Assembly: GCA_902577875.1 (NCBI GenBank)
Contig: CACHAX010000004.1
Span: 1-64,000 of the forward strand
DNA: 64,000 bases
Direction: 5' to 3'
Source of the DNA: an uncultured Pelagibacteraceae bacterium
GTDB taxonomy: Bacteria > Pseudomonadota > Alphaproteobacteria > Pelagibacterales > Pelagibacteraceae
Under the pieces are notes generated by a model, which saw only the letters and a list, made by a program, of their open reading frames with translations, had not been told where the DNA came from and did not search any database. A program made the position numbers and the translations under genes. Of this stretch, positions 1 to 10,143 are shown piece by piece. Position 1 is the first letter of the stretch. Each line of letters opens with the position of its first letter.

Positions 1-180
1 ACCCATGTTAAAATAAGACTTGTTCCCGAGTCTAAACCTGATAGTCCTTTTTTTTATTATGTAAAAAAGCCAGCTGGTGGTGAGAAAGCTAAGGTAAAAT
101 TAAAAGCAAAAAAATACAACCCTGCAACTAGAAAACATGAAGTTTTTGTAGAAAAAAAATTACCACCTCATAGTAAATAA
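1..180 (+). CDS. rpmG: 50S ribosomal protein L33 (5' truncated by window edge)
   Basis: Frame 1 reads THVKIRLVPESKPDSPFFYYVKKPAGGEKAKVKLKAKKYNPATRKHEVFVEKKLPPHSK*; L33-like pattern (KIRLV...FFY...KLKAKKYNPxxRKHxxFxExK). Confidence 0.8.
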   Translation, partial: THVKIRLVPESKPDSPFFYYVKKPAGGEKAKVKLKAKKYNPATRKHEVFVEKKLPPHSK

Positions 181-181
181 T

Positions 182-472
182 TTATTTATTTTTAAAATTC
201 CTTCTTTCAAAATCAATATAAGACATAATCATATTTTTCCATATACGATTTGTTATCTTTGGATCAATTTTATTTTTAATTGATTTTTTTTTAATGTTTT
301 TTAAAATTATTGATATTCTTTTCTTGTCAACAATTTCATGCTTATAGGTTTTAAGTTTAAGAACTTTCTTGACTATATTAGTCCTAATTTTTATCAATTT
401 AATAAGCTTATTGTCAAGTAGATCTAATTTCTTTCTCAGGATATTTAATTTTTTTCTTTTATCAGGCGACAT
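182..472 (-). CDS. chorismate mutase type II (AroQ-like), monofunctional
   Basis: ~96 aa helical protein: LRKKLDLLDNKLIKLIKIRTNIVKKV...R...I...IWKNMI. Confidence 0.75.
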   Translation of the reverse strand: MSPDKRKKLNILRKKLDLLDNKLIKLIKIRTNIVKKVLKLKTYKHEIVDKKRISIILKNIKKKSIKNKIDPKITNRIWKNMIMSYIDFERRNFKNK

Positions 473-515
473 TTGATCAATTGGATTTATTTATAAATAT
501 TATATTTAAACAACT

Positions 516-1532
516 ATGTATACTGAAATAAATACAAAATACAGAATATACATATCTAATTGGTTGTTAGTTATGTTCATTTTGATCTCAGCAATGATAG
601 TAGTTGGAGGTTTGACAAGACTTACAGATTCTGGACTATCAATTACTGAATGGGAATTTTTTAAAGGCTTTTTTCCACCAATCAATAATGAGTCATGGAT
701 AGCTTACTTTGATGCTTATAAGCAAATACCAGAATTTAAACTTCAAAATTATTCAATGACTTTAAGTGAATTTAAGGTAATATTTTGGTGGGAGTGGGCA
801 CACAGATTTTTTGGACGTGTAATTGGCTTGGCATTTCTGATTCCTTTAATTTTCTTTTCCATCAAATTAGGTTTTAAAAAATTTTATAATTTTTATTTTA
901 TTTTTTTTTTGATTTGTTTTCAGGGACTTTTAGGTTGGTACATGGTCCAGAGTGGTCTAGTAAATAATATAGATGTAAGTCATTTTAGGCTGTCAGTACA
1001 TCTTTTATTTGCATTTATTATTTTATCGTTAATTTATTGGAATTATTTAAGTTTATTAAATTTAAATAAAATGGATAAAAAAATTAATAATTATTTACCT
1101 GAATTTTTTTTAATATTAATTTTCTTACAAATTATTATTGGTGCTTTCGTTTCGGGCATGGATGCAGGAAAAATATATAACACTTGGCCACTAATGGGTA
1201 ATTCATATTTTCCAGATGATAATAACTTTATAAGTTTATTTAAATTATCTGCTTTTAGTGATCCATCACTAGTTCAATATTTACATCGAAATTTAGCTTA
1301 TTTAATATTCATTATATTCATAGTGATTTTATACATAACTTATCGGAATAAAATTTTTTATTTATTTAAAGCTGTAACTATTTTAGGTTTAATTATTTTA
1401 TTACAAATTATATTGGGAATTCTTACAGTTTTGTCTGGTGCTAGTATTTTAGTAGCATCTTTGCATCAATTTAGTTCAATATTATTAATAACATCATCAT
1501 TATATTTTTTATACAAGAATAGATTTAGTTGA
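516..1532 (+). CDS. ctaA: heme A synthase (COX15/CtaA)
   Basis: VGGLTRLTDSGLSITEWEFFKGFFPP and GAFVSGMDAGKIYNTWPLMG motifs; multi-TM. Confidence 0.95.
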   Translation: MYTEINTKYRIYISNWLLVMFILISAMIVVGGLTRLTDSGLSITEWEFFKGFFPPINNESWIAYFDAYKQIPEFKLQNYSMTLSEFKVIFWWEWAHRFFGRVIGLAFLIPLIFFSIKLGFKKFYNFYFIFFLICFQGLLGWYMVQSGLVNNIDVSHFRLSVHLLFAFIILSLIYWNYLSLLNLNKMDKKINNYLPEFFLILIFLQIIIGAFVSGMDAGKIYNTWPLMGNSYFPDDNNFISLFKLSAFSDPSLVQYLHRNLAYLIFIIFIVILYITYRNKIFYLFKAVTILGLIILLQIILGILTVLSGASILVASLHQFSSILLITSSLYFLYKNRFS

Positions 1533-2642
1533 TTATTTTCTTTCAATTACAAATAGTTCATTCTTAAAATATAGTCCTTTATTTTTATTGACAATATCTT
1601 TTACAACTTTTTGGTAATATTTCTTTCTTTCTGCATTCATTATTTGCTCATCTGATATTTGGTTAACATAAACTGCAGCATTCCACGCTGAAAATATTAA
1701 TGAAGTAGCAATACCACCGCTAATTTCATTTGGTAATGCCCTCAATACATATTTGATATTTTGTTTTTTATTAAATTTTAAACTTTTCAAAATCTCAATG
1801 TTTGTATTTTTTTTTATATATTTAATTATTGATCCGTATAGTGAAGGAAATGGTTTTTCGTTTGGCCATATTTTCTTAATAATTTTATTTCCTGGATCAT
1901 TTCCACATGCATGTACTACCACTAACTTACCTTTCTTATCTAATGATTTTATCATTGGATCAATAACATACTTTACTTTTTTCTCTGCAGATATTCTTGA
2001 TCTATAAGGTTGAGATGCAATGATTAAATCGTAACTATTTTTTCCATTATTTTTTTTTGGAATAACATTTTTCAACGAAAATTCCTGATCTTTTCTATAA
2101 ATTACAATTACTGATGGTTCTTTGTATGTGGGATTTCCATTCTTAGGGTTTCTCTCTATTTGCCATTTTTTACTTAAAAATTCTTGATTAAGTTTTCTCA
2201 ATTGATTTGAAAAATCTAATGAAGAATTGCCTTTTAGTTTAACTATCTTCCAATTCATTTTTTTTTGTTTTTTTTTATCATTTGATTTGAGTGCGGTTGA
2301 TTCTACATAATTTAGATTTGATATTACAAATACTGTATTTTTATGTTCAACAAATCGGTCTGGAAGTTTTTCCAGTCCTAATCTTACATCTTCCATGCTT
2401 ATTTCCTTTGTACTTACTAGTAGAGGAATTTGAGGCATTTTTTGATGACATTGCCTCATTATGCTCATCAATAATGATCCATCACCCATACCTGCATCAA
2501 ATATTTTTAATGCTGGAAATTTAGGTTTTAATTTTTGTACAATAGGTTTTAAAGCATCAGCAATCTTATTTTTTTCATTAGTTGTTGTAACAAAAAGCAA
2601 ATATTTTTGCCTATTATCAAAAAATCTAAAATTCTTTTTCAT
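1533..2642 (-). CDS. SAM-dependent methyltransferase-like protein of unknown specificity
   Basis: FDAGMGDGSLL motif-I-like signature; YDLIIASQPYRSR. Confidence 0.55.
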   Translation of the reverse strand: MKKNFRFFDNRQKYLLFVTTTNEKNKIADALKPIVQKLKPKFPALKIFDAGMGDGSLLMSIMRQCHQKMPQIPLLVSTKEISMEDVRLGLEKLPDRFVEHKNTVFVISNLNYVESTALKSNDKKKQKKMNWKIVKLKGNSSLDFSNQLRKLNQEFLSKKWQIERNPKNGNPTYKEPSVIVIYRKDQEFSLKNVIPKKNNGKNSYDLIIASQPYRSRISAEKKVKYVIDPMIKSLDKKGKLVVVHACGNDPGNKIIKKIWPNEKPFPSLYGSIIKYIKKNTNIEILKSLKFNKKQNIKYVLRALPNEISGGIATSLIFSAWNAAVYVNQISDEQIMNAERKKYYQKVVKDIVNKNKGLYFKNELFVIERK

Positions 2643-2658
2643 AAGTGCTAAAATATAA

Positions 2659-3474
2659 TTATTTATTTACTGGATAATTAGTTGTTATGAATTTTTTCAA
2701 AACATTTAATACTCGATCAGCTTCCTCTAATAACATCATATGTCCACAATTATCTATTATATCTATTTGACTTCCTTCAATTAAGTTAGCTAGTTTTTTT
2801 CCTTCTTTAACTGGGCACATTTTATCGTCAGTAGCAAGTATAGAAAGGGTAGGTATTTTTATTTGTTTTGCAGCTTCAAAACCATTTTTGTAATTATCAC
2901 ATGCTCTAAAATCTACACCGAGGGTATTTTTTATTGTTCTAGTTTTTGCTAACATTGAACCTGTATTAATATGATATAGACCTGGCACAGGATGACCACC
3001 AAAGTGACCCGCAGGCCCATGAGCCCAGTCCATCATTAATTCAACAGCTTTAGGATCATTATTTTCTGCTAAAGATAATAATTCTGGGTTCATTGGAATT
3101 GCACCAGCACCACCCATTAAACTTAAAGTTTTTATTTTATCAGGATTCCTTGCTGTACACTCAACTGTAACTAAACATCCTTGAGAATGACCGACTAAAG
3201 AAGCTTCTTTATATCCAACTGCATCAATAACATCGCTTACCCAATCAGCCATATCCTCAATTGATTTTAAACTTTCACCCCCTGATAATCCATGACCAGG
3301 CATATCTAAAGCTAAAACACTATATCCATGGAATGCAAAGTATCTTGTTTGCAAAACCCATGTCATATGAGTTAGTCCACTACCATGTACAAATATTATT
3401 AATGGCTTATTTTTATCGAAAGGTCTACCTCCCGTAGAAGCATAAACCTCCTTATTATTTACCTGAAACTTCAT
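2659..3474 (-). CDS. alpha/beta hydrolase
   Basis: HGSGLTHMTW, GHSQGC nucleophile elbow, C-terminal DNCGHMMLLE. Confidence 0.9.
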   Translation of the reverse strand: MKFQVNNKEVYASTGGRPFDKNKPLIIFVHGSGLTHMTWVLQTRYFAFHGYSVLALDMPGHGLSGGESLKSIEDMADWVSDVIDAVGYKEASLVGHSQGCLVTVECTARNPDKIKTLSLMGGAGAIPMNPELLSLAENNDPKAVELMMDWAHGPAGHFGGHPVPGLYHINTGSMLAKTRTIKNTLGVDFRACDNYKNGFEAAKQIKIPTLSILATDDKMCPVKEGKKLANLIEGSQIDIIDNCGHMMLLEEADRVLNVLKKFITTNYPVNK

Positions 3475-4799
3475 TGATTGGATACGAGTCTAGGTTTCCT
3501 AGCAGCTCTAAATCCATTTTCAAAGTCATTTTTAATATCATCTATATCTTCAATACCGACTGATAATCTGATCATATCATGGGATAAACCCGCAAATTTT
3601 AATGTAGCTTCATCCATTTGAGAATGTGTTGCTGATGCTGGATGAATTACCAATGTACGTGTATCCCCAACATTTGCTAAATGAGAAGCAAGTTTAACGT
3701 TATTAATAAATGCTTCACCTGCAGCTTTTCCTCCTTTAATACCAAACGCAATCATTGATCCTTTGCCATTTGGTAACAATTTACTTGCTAAATCATGATC
3801 TGGATGATCTGGTACACTTGGATGTGAAACCCAAGCAACACTTTCATGACCCAATAAATACTCGACCATTTTTTCAGCATTCTCACAATGTTTTTTCATT
3901 CTGACAGAAAGTGTTTCTATACCTTGTAACACATTCCATGCATTTTGAGGGCTTAGACAAGGACCAAAATCTCTCATACCTTCTGCTCTTGCTTTCATCG
4001 TAAATGCTGTTGGTCCAAATTCTTCAGCAAAAGATAATCCATGATAACCTTCATAAGGTTGAGTCATTGTTGGAAATTTATCATTTTGCATCCAGTCAAA
4101 CTTACCCCCTTCTACAATTATACCAGCCATTGAAGATCCATGTCCTGCCATCCATTTAGTAAGTGAATGAACTACGATATCAGCACCGTGTTCTATAGGT
4201 TTGCATAAATAAGGTGTTTGATAAGTTGCATCTACCATTAAAGGAATACCTGCGTCATGAGCTATTTTAGCAATCTCGGGCATATTCATTATTTCATTTC
4301 CTGGATTACCTACAAGTTCTCCAAAAATACCTTTTGTATTTTTTTGAATTGCTTTTTTAAATCCTTCTGTGTCTCTTGGTTTTACAAAAGTTGTTTTAAT
4401 TCCAAATTTTGGAAGTGTTAATCTAAATAAATTTACAGTTCCTCCATAAAGCTGTGATGATACAACTAAATGGTCACCTGCTTCACAAAGAGTCATAACT
4501 GCAAGAAATATTGCACTCATACCAGACGATGTAGCAAGTGCAGCTGTTCCACCCTCTAATGAAGCAACTCTCTCCTCTAAAACGGCAACTGTCGGGTTTG
4601 ATATCCTACTATAAATATGTCCACCCCTTTCTAAATTAAATAATGCTGCCGCATGATCTACATCATCAAATAGATATGAAGTTGTTTGGTATATTGGTAC
4701 TTGTCTCGAACCAGCATTTTTATGAGGTTGATAACCTGCGTGTAAACTAAGGGTATCAAATTTATATGTTTTGGGATCCATTCCTTTTTTGTCTGACAT
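3471..4799 (-). CDS. metY: O-acetylhomoserine aminocarboxypropyltransferase / cystathionine gamma-synthase family PLP enzyme
   Basis: Cys/Met metabolism PLP family: PIYQTTSYLFDD, SRISNPTVAVLEERVASLEGG, VVHSLTKWMAGHG; AGGAGC SD upstream of ATG. Confidence 0.85.
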   Translation of the reverse strand: MSDKKGMDPKTYKFDTLSLHAGYQPHKNAGSRQVPIYQTTSYLFDDVDHAAALFNLERGGHIYSRISNPTVAVLEERVASLEGGTAALATSSGMSAIFLAVMTLCEAGDHLVVSSQLYGGTVNLFRLTLPKFGIKTTFVKPRDTEGFKKAIQKNTKGIFGELVGNPGNEIMNMPEIAKIAHDAGIPLMVDATYQTPYLCKPIEHGADIVVHSLTKWMAGHGSSMAGIIVEGGKFDWMQNDKFPTMTQPYEGYHGLSFAEEFGPTAFTMKARAEGMRDFGPCLSPQNAWNVLQGIETLSVRMKKHCENAEKMVEYLLGHESVAWVSHPSVPDHPDHDLASKLLPNGKGSMIAFGIKGGKAAGEAFINNVKLASHLANVGDTRTLVIHPASATHSQMDEATLKFAGLSHDMIRLSVGIEDIDDIKNDFENGFRAARKPRLVSNQ

Positions 4800-4914
4800 T
4801 TAGTTGCTCCTGTTTAAATTTTAAGATTTATTATAAACAAATATTATCGCTTATTTATAGCCTATTTATTAGTTAAAACTATCAAAAATGACTTAAGTTC
4901 TAACTGTATATCGT

Positions 4915-4943
4915 TTGACAATATATCGATTTATAAGTATTAA
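4915..4943 (+). promoter_or_regulatory. candidate sigma70-type promoter for rplM-rpsI
   Basis: TTGACA at 4915-4920, 17 bp spacer, TATTAA at 4938-4943. Confidence 0.5.
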
Positions 4944-4953
4944 TCCCGCAATT

Positions 4954-5412
4954 ATGACTAAATTTCTTAAAAAAGATGACATCAATAGTAAATGGTTTGA
5001 AATTGACGCAACCGGAGCTGTTGTTGGAAGACTAGCAACTGTTGTATCAAAAATTCTTAGAGGAAAAAATAAAGCAACATTTACTCCTCATATGGATAGT
5101 GGAGATTTTGTTGTTGTTAAAAACGTAGATCAATTAAAATTTACAGGGAATAAGTTTTCAAACAAAAAATATTATAGACATACTGGGCATCCTGGTGGAA
5201 TTAAAGAAACAACACCTGAATTATTACAATCTTCAAAACCAGGTGAAGTTTTAAAAATGGCAGTAAAAAGAATGTTACCTGGCGGTCCTTTAGCTAAAAA
5301 ACAACTAACTAAACTTAAGGTTTATTCAGGATCGGATCATCCTCATTCAGCACAAAATCCTGAAGTAATAGAAATTGGAAAACTTAATTCAAAAAATATT
5401 ATAAGAAATTAA
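4954..5412 (+). CDS. rplM: 50S ribosomal protein L13 (start corrected from 4915 TTG to 4954 ATG)
   Basis: MTKFLKKDDINSKWFEIDATGAVVGRLATVVSKILRGKNK...; the 4915 TTG lies in a -35-like TTGACA. Confidence 0.95.
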   Translation: MTKFLKKDDINSKWFEIDATGAVVGRLATVVSKILRGKNKATFTPHMDSGDFVVVKNVDQLKFTGNKFSNKKYYRHTGHPGGIKETTPELLQSSKPGEVLKMAVKRMLPGGPLAKKQLTKLKVYSGSDHPHSAQNPEVIEIGKLNSKNIIRN

Positions 5413-5413
5413 A

Positions 5414-5845
5414 ATGGAAACAAATCAATCTACATCTTCAAAACTAAAATTAGATTTTAAAGATGCAAAATATGCAACAGGTAGAAGAAAGACTTCAATT
5501 GCAAAAGTTTGGTTAAAAAAGGGGACTGGTAAAATTTACGTTAATGGTAAAAATTTAGATGATTATTTCACAAGAGCTACTCATAAAATGCAAATACTAA
5601 GACCTTTTGAAATTATCAATCAATCTACAGAATACGATGTTAGATCCCAAGTTGTTGGTGGTGGACACACAGGTCAAGCAGGAGCATTAGTACATGGTAT
5701 ATCAAGAGCACTATTACAATTTGATGAAAATCTAAAACCAACACTTAGAAAAGAAAAACTTACCACGAGAGATTCTAGATCAGTTGAGAGAAAAAAACCT
5801 GGTCGTGCAAAAGCTAGAAGAAGTTATCAATTCTCTAAAAGATAA
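5414..5845 (+). CDS. rpsI: 30S ribosomal protein S9
   Basis: ATGRRKTSIAKVWLKKGTGKIYVNGK...; C-term KKPGRAKARRSYQFSKR. Confidence 0.97.
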   Translation: METNQSTSSKLKLDFKDAKYATGRRKTSIAKVWLKKGTGKIYVNGKNLDDYFTRATHKMQILRPFEIINQSTEYDVRSQVVGGGHTGQAGALVHGISRALLQFDENLKPTLRKEKLTTRDSRSVERKKPGRAKARRSYQFSKR

Positions 5846-5878
5846 TATCATTTTATTAAACAACTGTTATATTACAAT

Positions 5879-6901
5879 ATGTCTAAGATTAATGCATTAG
5901 TTGCTGGAGCTACCGGATACATAGGTATTCAATTGGTCAAATTATTAACTAAACATAAAAGAGTTAAAATTAAATATCTTTGTGGTGATACCTCTGTAGG
6001 TAAGAAAATTAGCTCTTATGATAAATACTTTAATAAATATAAACTACCAAATATTGTTAAATTTAATAATGAGTTATTAAAAAATGTTGATGTTATATTT
6101 ACTGCATTACCTAATGGAGAGGCTCAAAAAATTTCAAAAAATTTACATAATAAAAATATCTTAATTGATTTAGCGGCAGATTTTAGACTTAAATCTGCCA
6201 GTGAATATTTGAAATGGTATAAAATCAAACACAATGCTCCTAAATTAATCAAACAGAGTATTTATTCTTTACCTGAGTTAAATAATAAAAATATTAAAAA
6301 ATATAAAATAATTTCTTGCCCAGGATGTTATCCAACATCAATTTTATTACCCCTAGTACCGTTAATTAAAAAAAATATTGTAAAATCAAACAATATCATA
6401 ATTGATTCTAAATCTGGTTATTCAGGTGCAGGCAGAAATATTCATAAAAAATATAATAACAAATTTTTAAATGAGACATTGAGTGCCTATGGTTTAGCCT
6501 TTCACAGACACAATTCAGAAATCGATCAGGAACTAAAAATAAATACTGGCAAAAAGGTAAAATTTCAATTTACACCTCATCTTTCACCAATGTTTAGAGG
6601 AATATTAACTACTATTTATTTAGATCTAAAAAGAAATGATTCTATTGAAAAAATTTATTCTTTTTTAAAAAAATATTACAAAAATAATAAATTTATTAAA
6701 ATTTTGAAACCAAATACTTTTTTAGGAACTAATGAAGTAATAAACACAAATAATTGTCATATTTCTGTGTGCGAGAGCAAATATAAAAATAAAATTATTA
6801 TATTGTCAGCAATAGATAATTTGATTAAGGGTGGTAGTGGACAAGCTGTTCAAAATATGAATATTTTATTTGGATATAAGTCTGATGAAGGATTAAATTG
6901 A
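5879..6901 (+). CDS. argC: N-acetyl-gamma-glutamyl-phosphate reductase
   Basis: GATGYIGIQLVKLL, SCPGCYPTS catalytic Cys, SGYSGAGR. Confidence 0.95.
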   Translation: MSKINALVAGATGYIGIQLVKLLTKHKRVKIKYLCGDTSVGKKISSYDKYFNKYKLPNIVKFNNELLKNVDVIFTALPNGEAQKISKNLHNKNILIDLAADFRLKSASEYLKWYKIKHNAPKLIKQSIYSLPELNNKNIKKYKIISCPGCYPTSILLPLVPLIKKNIVKSNNIIIDSKSGYSGAGRNIHKKYNNKFLNETLSAYGLAFHRHNSEIDQELKINTGKKVKFQFTPHLSPMFRGILTTIYLDLKRNDSIEKIYSFLKKYYKNNKFIKILKPNTFLGTNEVINTNNCHISVCESKYKNKIIILSAIDNLIKGGSGQAVQNMNILFGYKSDEGLN

Positions 6902-7104
6902 TGAAAATACTGATAATTTTATTAATTTTTTTATTTATAAATAATTGTTCTAATCAAAACTTTGGTTCTTTTTTTAAGAAAAAAAATGGTGATATGGTTG
7001 AAAATCCAAATTTAGATATTGATAAAAATATTTCTTTCGAGGATTTTAAAAATAAAATTATTAATTATGGAAAAAATAGTAGTTTTCCAAGTTTAGATGA
7101 ATGA
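6898..7104 (+). CDS. small hypothetical protein with N-terminal hydrophobic segment, possible lipoprotein
   Basis: 68 aa; hydrophobic N-term ending ...FINNCSN; overlaps argC stop by 4 nt. Confidence 0.5.
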   Translation: MMKILIILLIFLFINNCSNQNFGSFFKKKNGDMVENPNLDIDKNISFEDFKNKIINYGKNSSFPSLDE

Positions 7105-8395
7105 TATGACTAAAAAGCTTAATATAGCAATTGTTGGATTAGGGCAGATTGGAAATTATCTCTATAATGAATTAAATACAAAAAAAAAAGATATTCTAAA
7201 AAAAACTGGAAAAATTATCTCTGTTTCTGCAATTTCAGCTAAAAATATTAATAAAAAAAGAAAATTTAGAATTAATAAGAAAATATTTTATAAAGATCCA
7301 TTTAAAATTTTTAAAAATAATAAAATTGATATTTTAATTGAAGCCATTGGTCAATCTGATGGTATATCAAAAAAAATTGTAGAATTTGCACTTAAGAATA
7401 AAATTCATGTTGTAACTCCTAATAAGGCATTAATTTCTAAACACGGTAACAATCTTTCTAAACTTGCTGAAAAAAATAAAGTTAATTTAGAATTTGAAGC
7501 ATCAGTAGGAGGTGGAATCCCTGTATTAAGAACTATTAAAGAAGGGCTAGCAACTAATAAGATAAGTAAAGTATATGGAATATTAAATGGCACTTGTAAT
7601 TATATATTATCTGAAATGGAAGAGACTAAGTCTGGCTTTTCAACTGTATTGAAAAAAGCTCAACTACTAGGTTATGCTGAACCTGGTAATCCAAAATTAG
7701 ATTTAAATGGTTACGATGCTTTAGCTAAAGTTAAAATTCTTTCCGCTTTAGCATTTAATAATAAAGTATCAAATTCAAAATGTTTAATGGAGGGTATTGA
7801 AAATATAGAATATAAGGATTTAGAAATTGCAAATCAATTAAATTATAAAATTAAATTATTGGGAATAACAGAAATTGTTAATAATAAATTATTTGAAAGA
7901 GTTCATCCGTGTTTAATTAAAAAAAATACTTACATTGCAAATGTTAATGGTGTTATGAATGCTGTTATAATTGAAGGTAATCCAGTAGGGGAGAGTGTTT
8001 TGCAGGGAGAAGGTGCTGGGCCTGGTCCTACATCATCTGCTTTAATGTCTGATCTTTTGTCAATTTTACGTGGAAATATAAAATATCCTTTTGGGATTTC
8101 TGATAATAAAAGAAAATCTCCTTCAATATATAATACTGATAATTATTCAAATGCTTTATATATTAGGCTTGAAGTTAAAGATAAACCTGGTGTTCTATCT
8201 GAAATCACAAAAAAATTTGCTAAACACAAAATTTCTGTTCAAAGATTAATACAAATACCAAATAATAAAAATAAAACTGCTTCTATTGTGATTATAACTC
8301 ACAAATCCTTAGAAAAGGATTATCAGAAATGCATTAAATCTTTTAAATCAAATTTAAATATTATTAAAAACCCTGTATTATTAAGACTTTTTTAA
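7097..8395 (+). CDS. hom: homoserine dehydrogenase with C-terminal ACT domain
   Basis: GLGQIGNYL, GILNGTCNYILSEME, ALAKVKIL, C-terminal LEVKDKPGVLSEI. Confidence 0.95.
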   Translation: MNDMTKKLNIAIVGLGQIGNYLYNELNTKKKDILKKTGKIISVSAISAKNINKKRKFRINKKIFYKDPFKIFKNNKIDILIEAIGQSDGISKKIVEFALKNKIHVVTPNKALISKHGNNLSKLAEKNKVNLEFEASVGGGIPVLRTIKEGLATNKISKVYGILNGTCNYILSEMEETKSGFSTVLKKAQLLGYAEPGNPKLDLNGYDALAKVKILSALAFNNKVSNSKCLMEGIENIEYKDLEIANQLNYKIKLLGITEIVNNKLFERVHPCLIKKNTYIANVNGVMNAVIIEGNPVGESVLQGEGAGPGPTSSALMSDLLSILRGNIKYPFGISDNKRKSPSIYNTDNYSNALYIRLEVKDKPGVLSEITKKFAKHKISVQRLIQIPNNKNKTASIVIITHKSLEKDYQKCIKSFKSNLNIIKNPVLLRLF

Positions 8396-9294
8396 TGGAA
8401 CTTTATTTAAAGCTCTTTGAAGTTCTATTCCCTGTATTTTTTATTGTTGGAATTGGTTTTTTATTAGGGAAAAAAAATCCAAATTTCGATACCTCGTTTA
8501 TAACATCTTATGCTGGAAATTTTGGAACTCCAGCTTTGGTAATTTTCTCTCTTACATCTACAGGTGTTACTTTTGATATATTTGCAGAATATTTTATTTA
8601 TGCATTAATATTACTCTCATCATTTGCTTTAATTGGTCTTGTTTTTTTAATTCTTATGAAAAAAGATTATATTAGAGAATTACCTACTTTTTTTTTACCT
8701 AATACAGGTAATATGGGTATACCAATATGTCTTTTTGCTTATGGTAAATTGGGTATGGGTGTAGCTGCAGCTATATCATCTTTGGTAATACTCTTACATT
8801 TTACTGCCAATATATTTCTTGCAAAAAGAAAATTTGATTTTTCAATAATCGCAAAAAGTCCTTCTTTCTATACAATTATTTTGACCGTTATTTTTTTATA
8901 CTACGACAAAGAAATGCCAGTTTTTGTGATTAATACAACAATGCTTTTATCTTATGCAATGATTGTAATGATTTTAATGTCTTTAGGTATTGCTTTAACC
9001 CAAATGAAAGTATTTTCTTTGAGAGACTCAATTATAACATCAATTGGTAGGGTAATCCTGGGTCCTATTGTAGGTTTTTTTATTATAAAATTTTTTAATT
9101 TATCTGGTTTTGCAGCTGGAGTTTTACTAATTCAATCCTCTATGCCAAGTGCGATATTATGTTATTTGGTTGCTTCAATGTATTCACCAAAAAAAAATGT
9201 AGATAATATTTCCAGCACAATTGTTGTTTCTACTTTAATGTCACTGGTTACAGTGCCAATTACAGTATTTATCGCCCTTAAATATTTCGCTTAA
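8395..9294 (+). CDS. AEC (auxin efflux carrier-like) family transporter
   Basis: ~300 aa multi-TM; FFLPNTGNMGIPICLFAYG, QSSMPSAILCYLVA. Confidence 0.8.
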   Translation: MELYLKLFEVLFPVFFIVGIGFLLGKKNPNFDTSFITSYAGNFGTPALVIFSLTSTGVTFDIFAEYFIYALILLSSFALIGLVFLILMKKDYIRELPTFFLPNTGNMGIPICLFAYGKLGMGVAAAISSLVILLHFTANIFLAKRKFDFSIIAKSPSFYTIILTVIFLYYDKEMPVFVINTTMLLSYAMIVMILMSLGIALTQMKVFSLRDSIITSIGRVILGPIVGFFIIKFFNLSGFAAGVLLIQSSMPSAILCYLVASMYSPKKNVDNISSTIVVSTLMSLVTVPITVFIALKYFA

Positions 9295-10143
9295 ATGAAA
9301 GCAATATTTTTAAATTTATCCGCATGGATGGTTTTGCCCTTTATGGATGCCATTGCTAAATACTTATCTTCGGATTTATCTTTTTTTCAAATAACGTGGG
9401 CTAGATATTTTTTTACAGTTGTATTCACAACTTTTTTTATGGTTTTATTTTATAGGAAGCAATTAAAGTTTTCACAAAATATCAAATTACAAATAATTAG
9501 AGGTTTGTCTTTATTTTTTGCAAATATATGTTTTTTTTACTCCATTTCTGTAATCTCAATGGCAAAAGCGTTAACATTGGCATTCGTTGCTCCATTAGTT
9601 ACAACTGCTCTTTCTCCATTTTTACTTAAAGAAAAAGTCGGATATAGACGGTGGACTGCTGTATTAGTCGGTTTTTTTGGTATTTTAGTTGTTATAAGAC
9701 CTGGTATTATAGAGATTAATCTTGCTAGTTTAGCAGCTGTTGGAACAGGCTGTTTTTATGGCTTTTATCTAATAATAACTCGAAAATTGCATTCAACAGA
9801 TAGTCCTTTATTAACATTACTAATTACGGGCGTAGTAGGGGCCATTATCGCATCTTTTTTTGTTCATATTGTTTGGATTAATCCTACTCCAATTCAATGG
9901 TCTTGGATGGCTCTGATGGGTATATTTGCCTGTTTAGGCCATATATTAATCATTTTATCTCTTCGTTACGCTGATGCTTCAAAATTAGCACCATTTGCTT
10001 ATTTCGAGATAATTACTAACCTTATTTTAGGTTATTATGTGTTTTCGGATTTTCCTGATAAATATACTTTTATAGGACTTTTCATAATCGTTTCTTCGGG
10101 TTTATATGTTTTTAAAAGGGAATATTATCATAAATATAAGTAA
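9295..10143 (+). CDS. DMT/EamA family transporter
   Basis: 10-TM EamA pattern; ALTLAFVAPLVTTALSPFLLKEKVG, GFFGILVVIRPG. Confidence 0.85.
   Translation: MKAIFLNLSAWMVLPFMDAIAKYLSSDLSFFQITWARYFFTVVFTTFFMVLFYRKQLKFSQNIKLQIIRGLSLFFANICFFYSISVISMAKALTLAFVAPLVTTALSPFLLKEKVGYRRWTAVLVGFFGILVVIRPGIIEINLASLAAVGTGCFYGFYLIITRKLHSTDSPLLTLLITGVVGAIIASFFVHIVWINPTPIQWSWMALMGIFACLGHILIILSLRYADASKLAPFAYFEIITNLILGYYVFSDFPDKYTFIGLFIIVSSGLYVFKREYYHKYK

Noticed and set aside
1753-2658. + strand ORFs 1753..2007, 2291..2524, 2461..2658
   Set aside because: Shadow ORFs antisense to the methyltransferase-like CDS; no recognisable content.
4800-4914. SAM riboswitch (SAM-II/SAM-V type) upstream of the metY-like gene
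   Set aside because: Such riboswitches are known in Pelagibacter methionine genes, but I could not match conserved pseudoknot elements; only an SD is clear. cmscan would decide.
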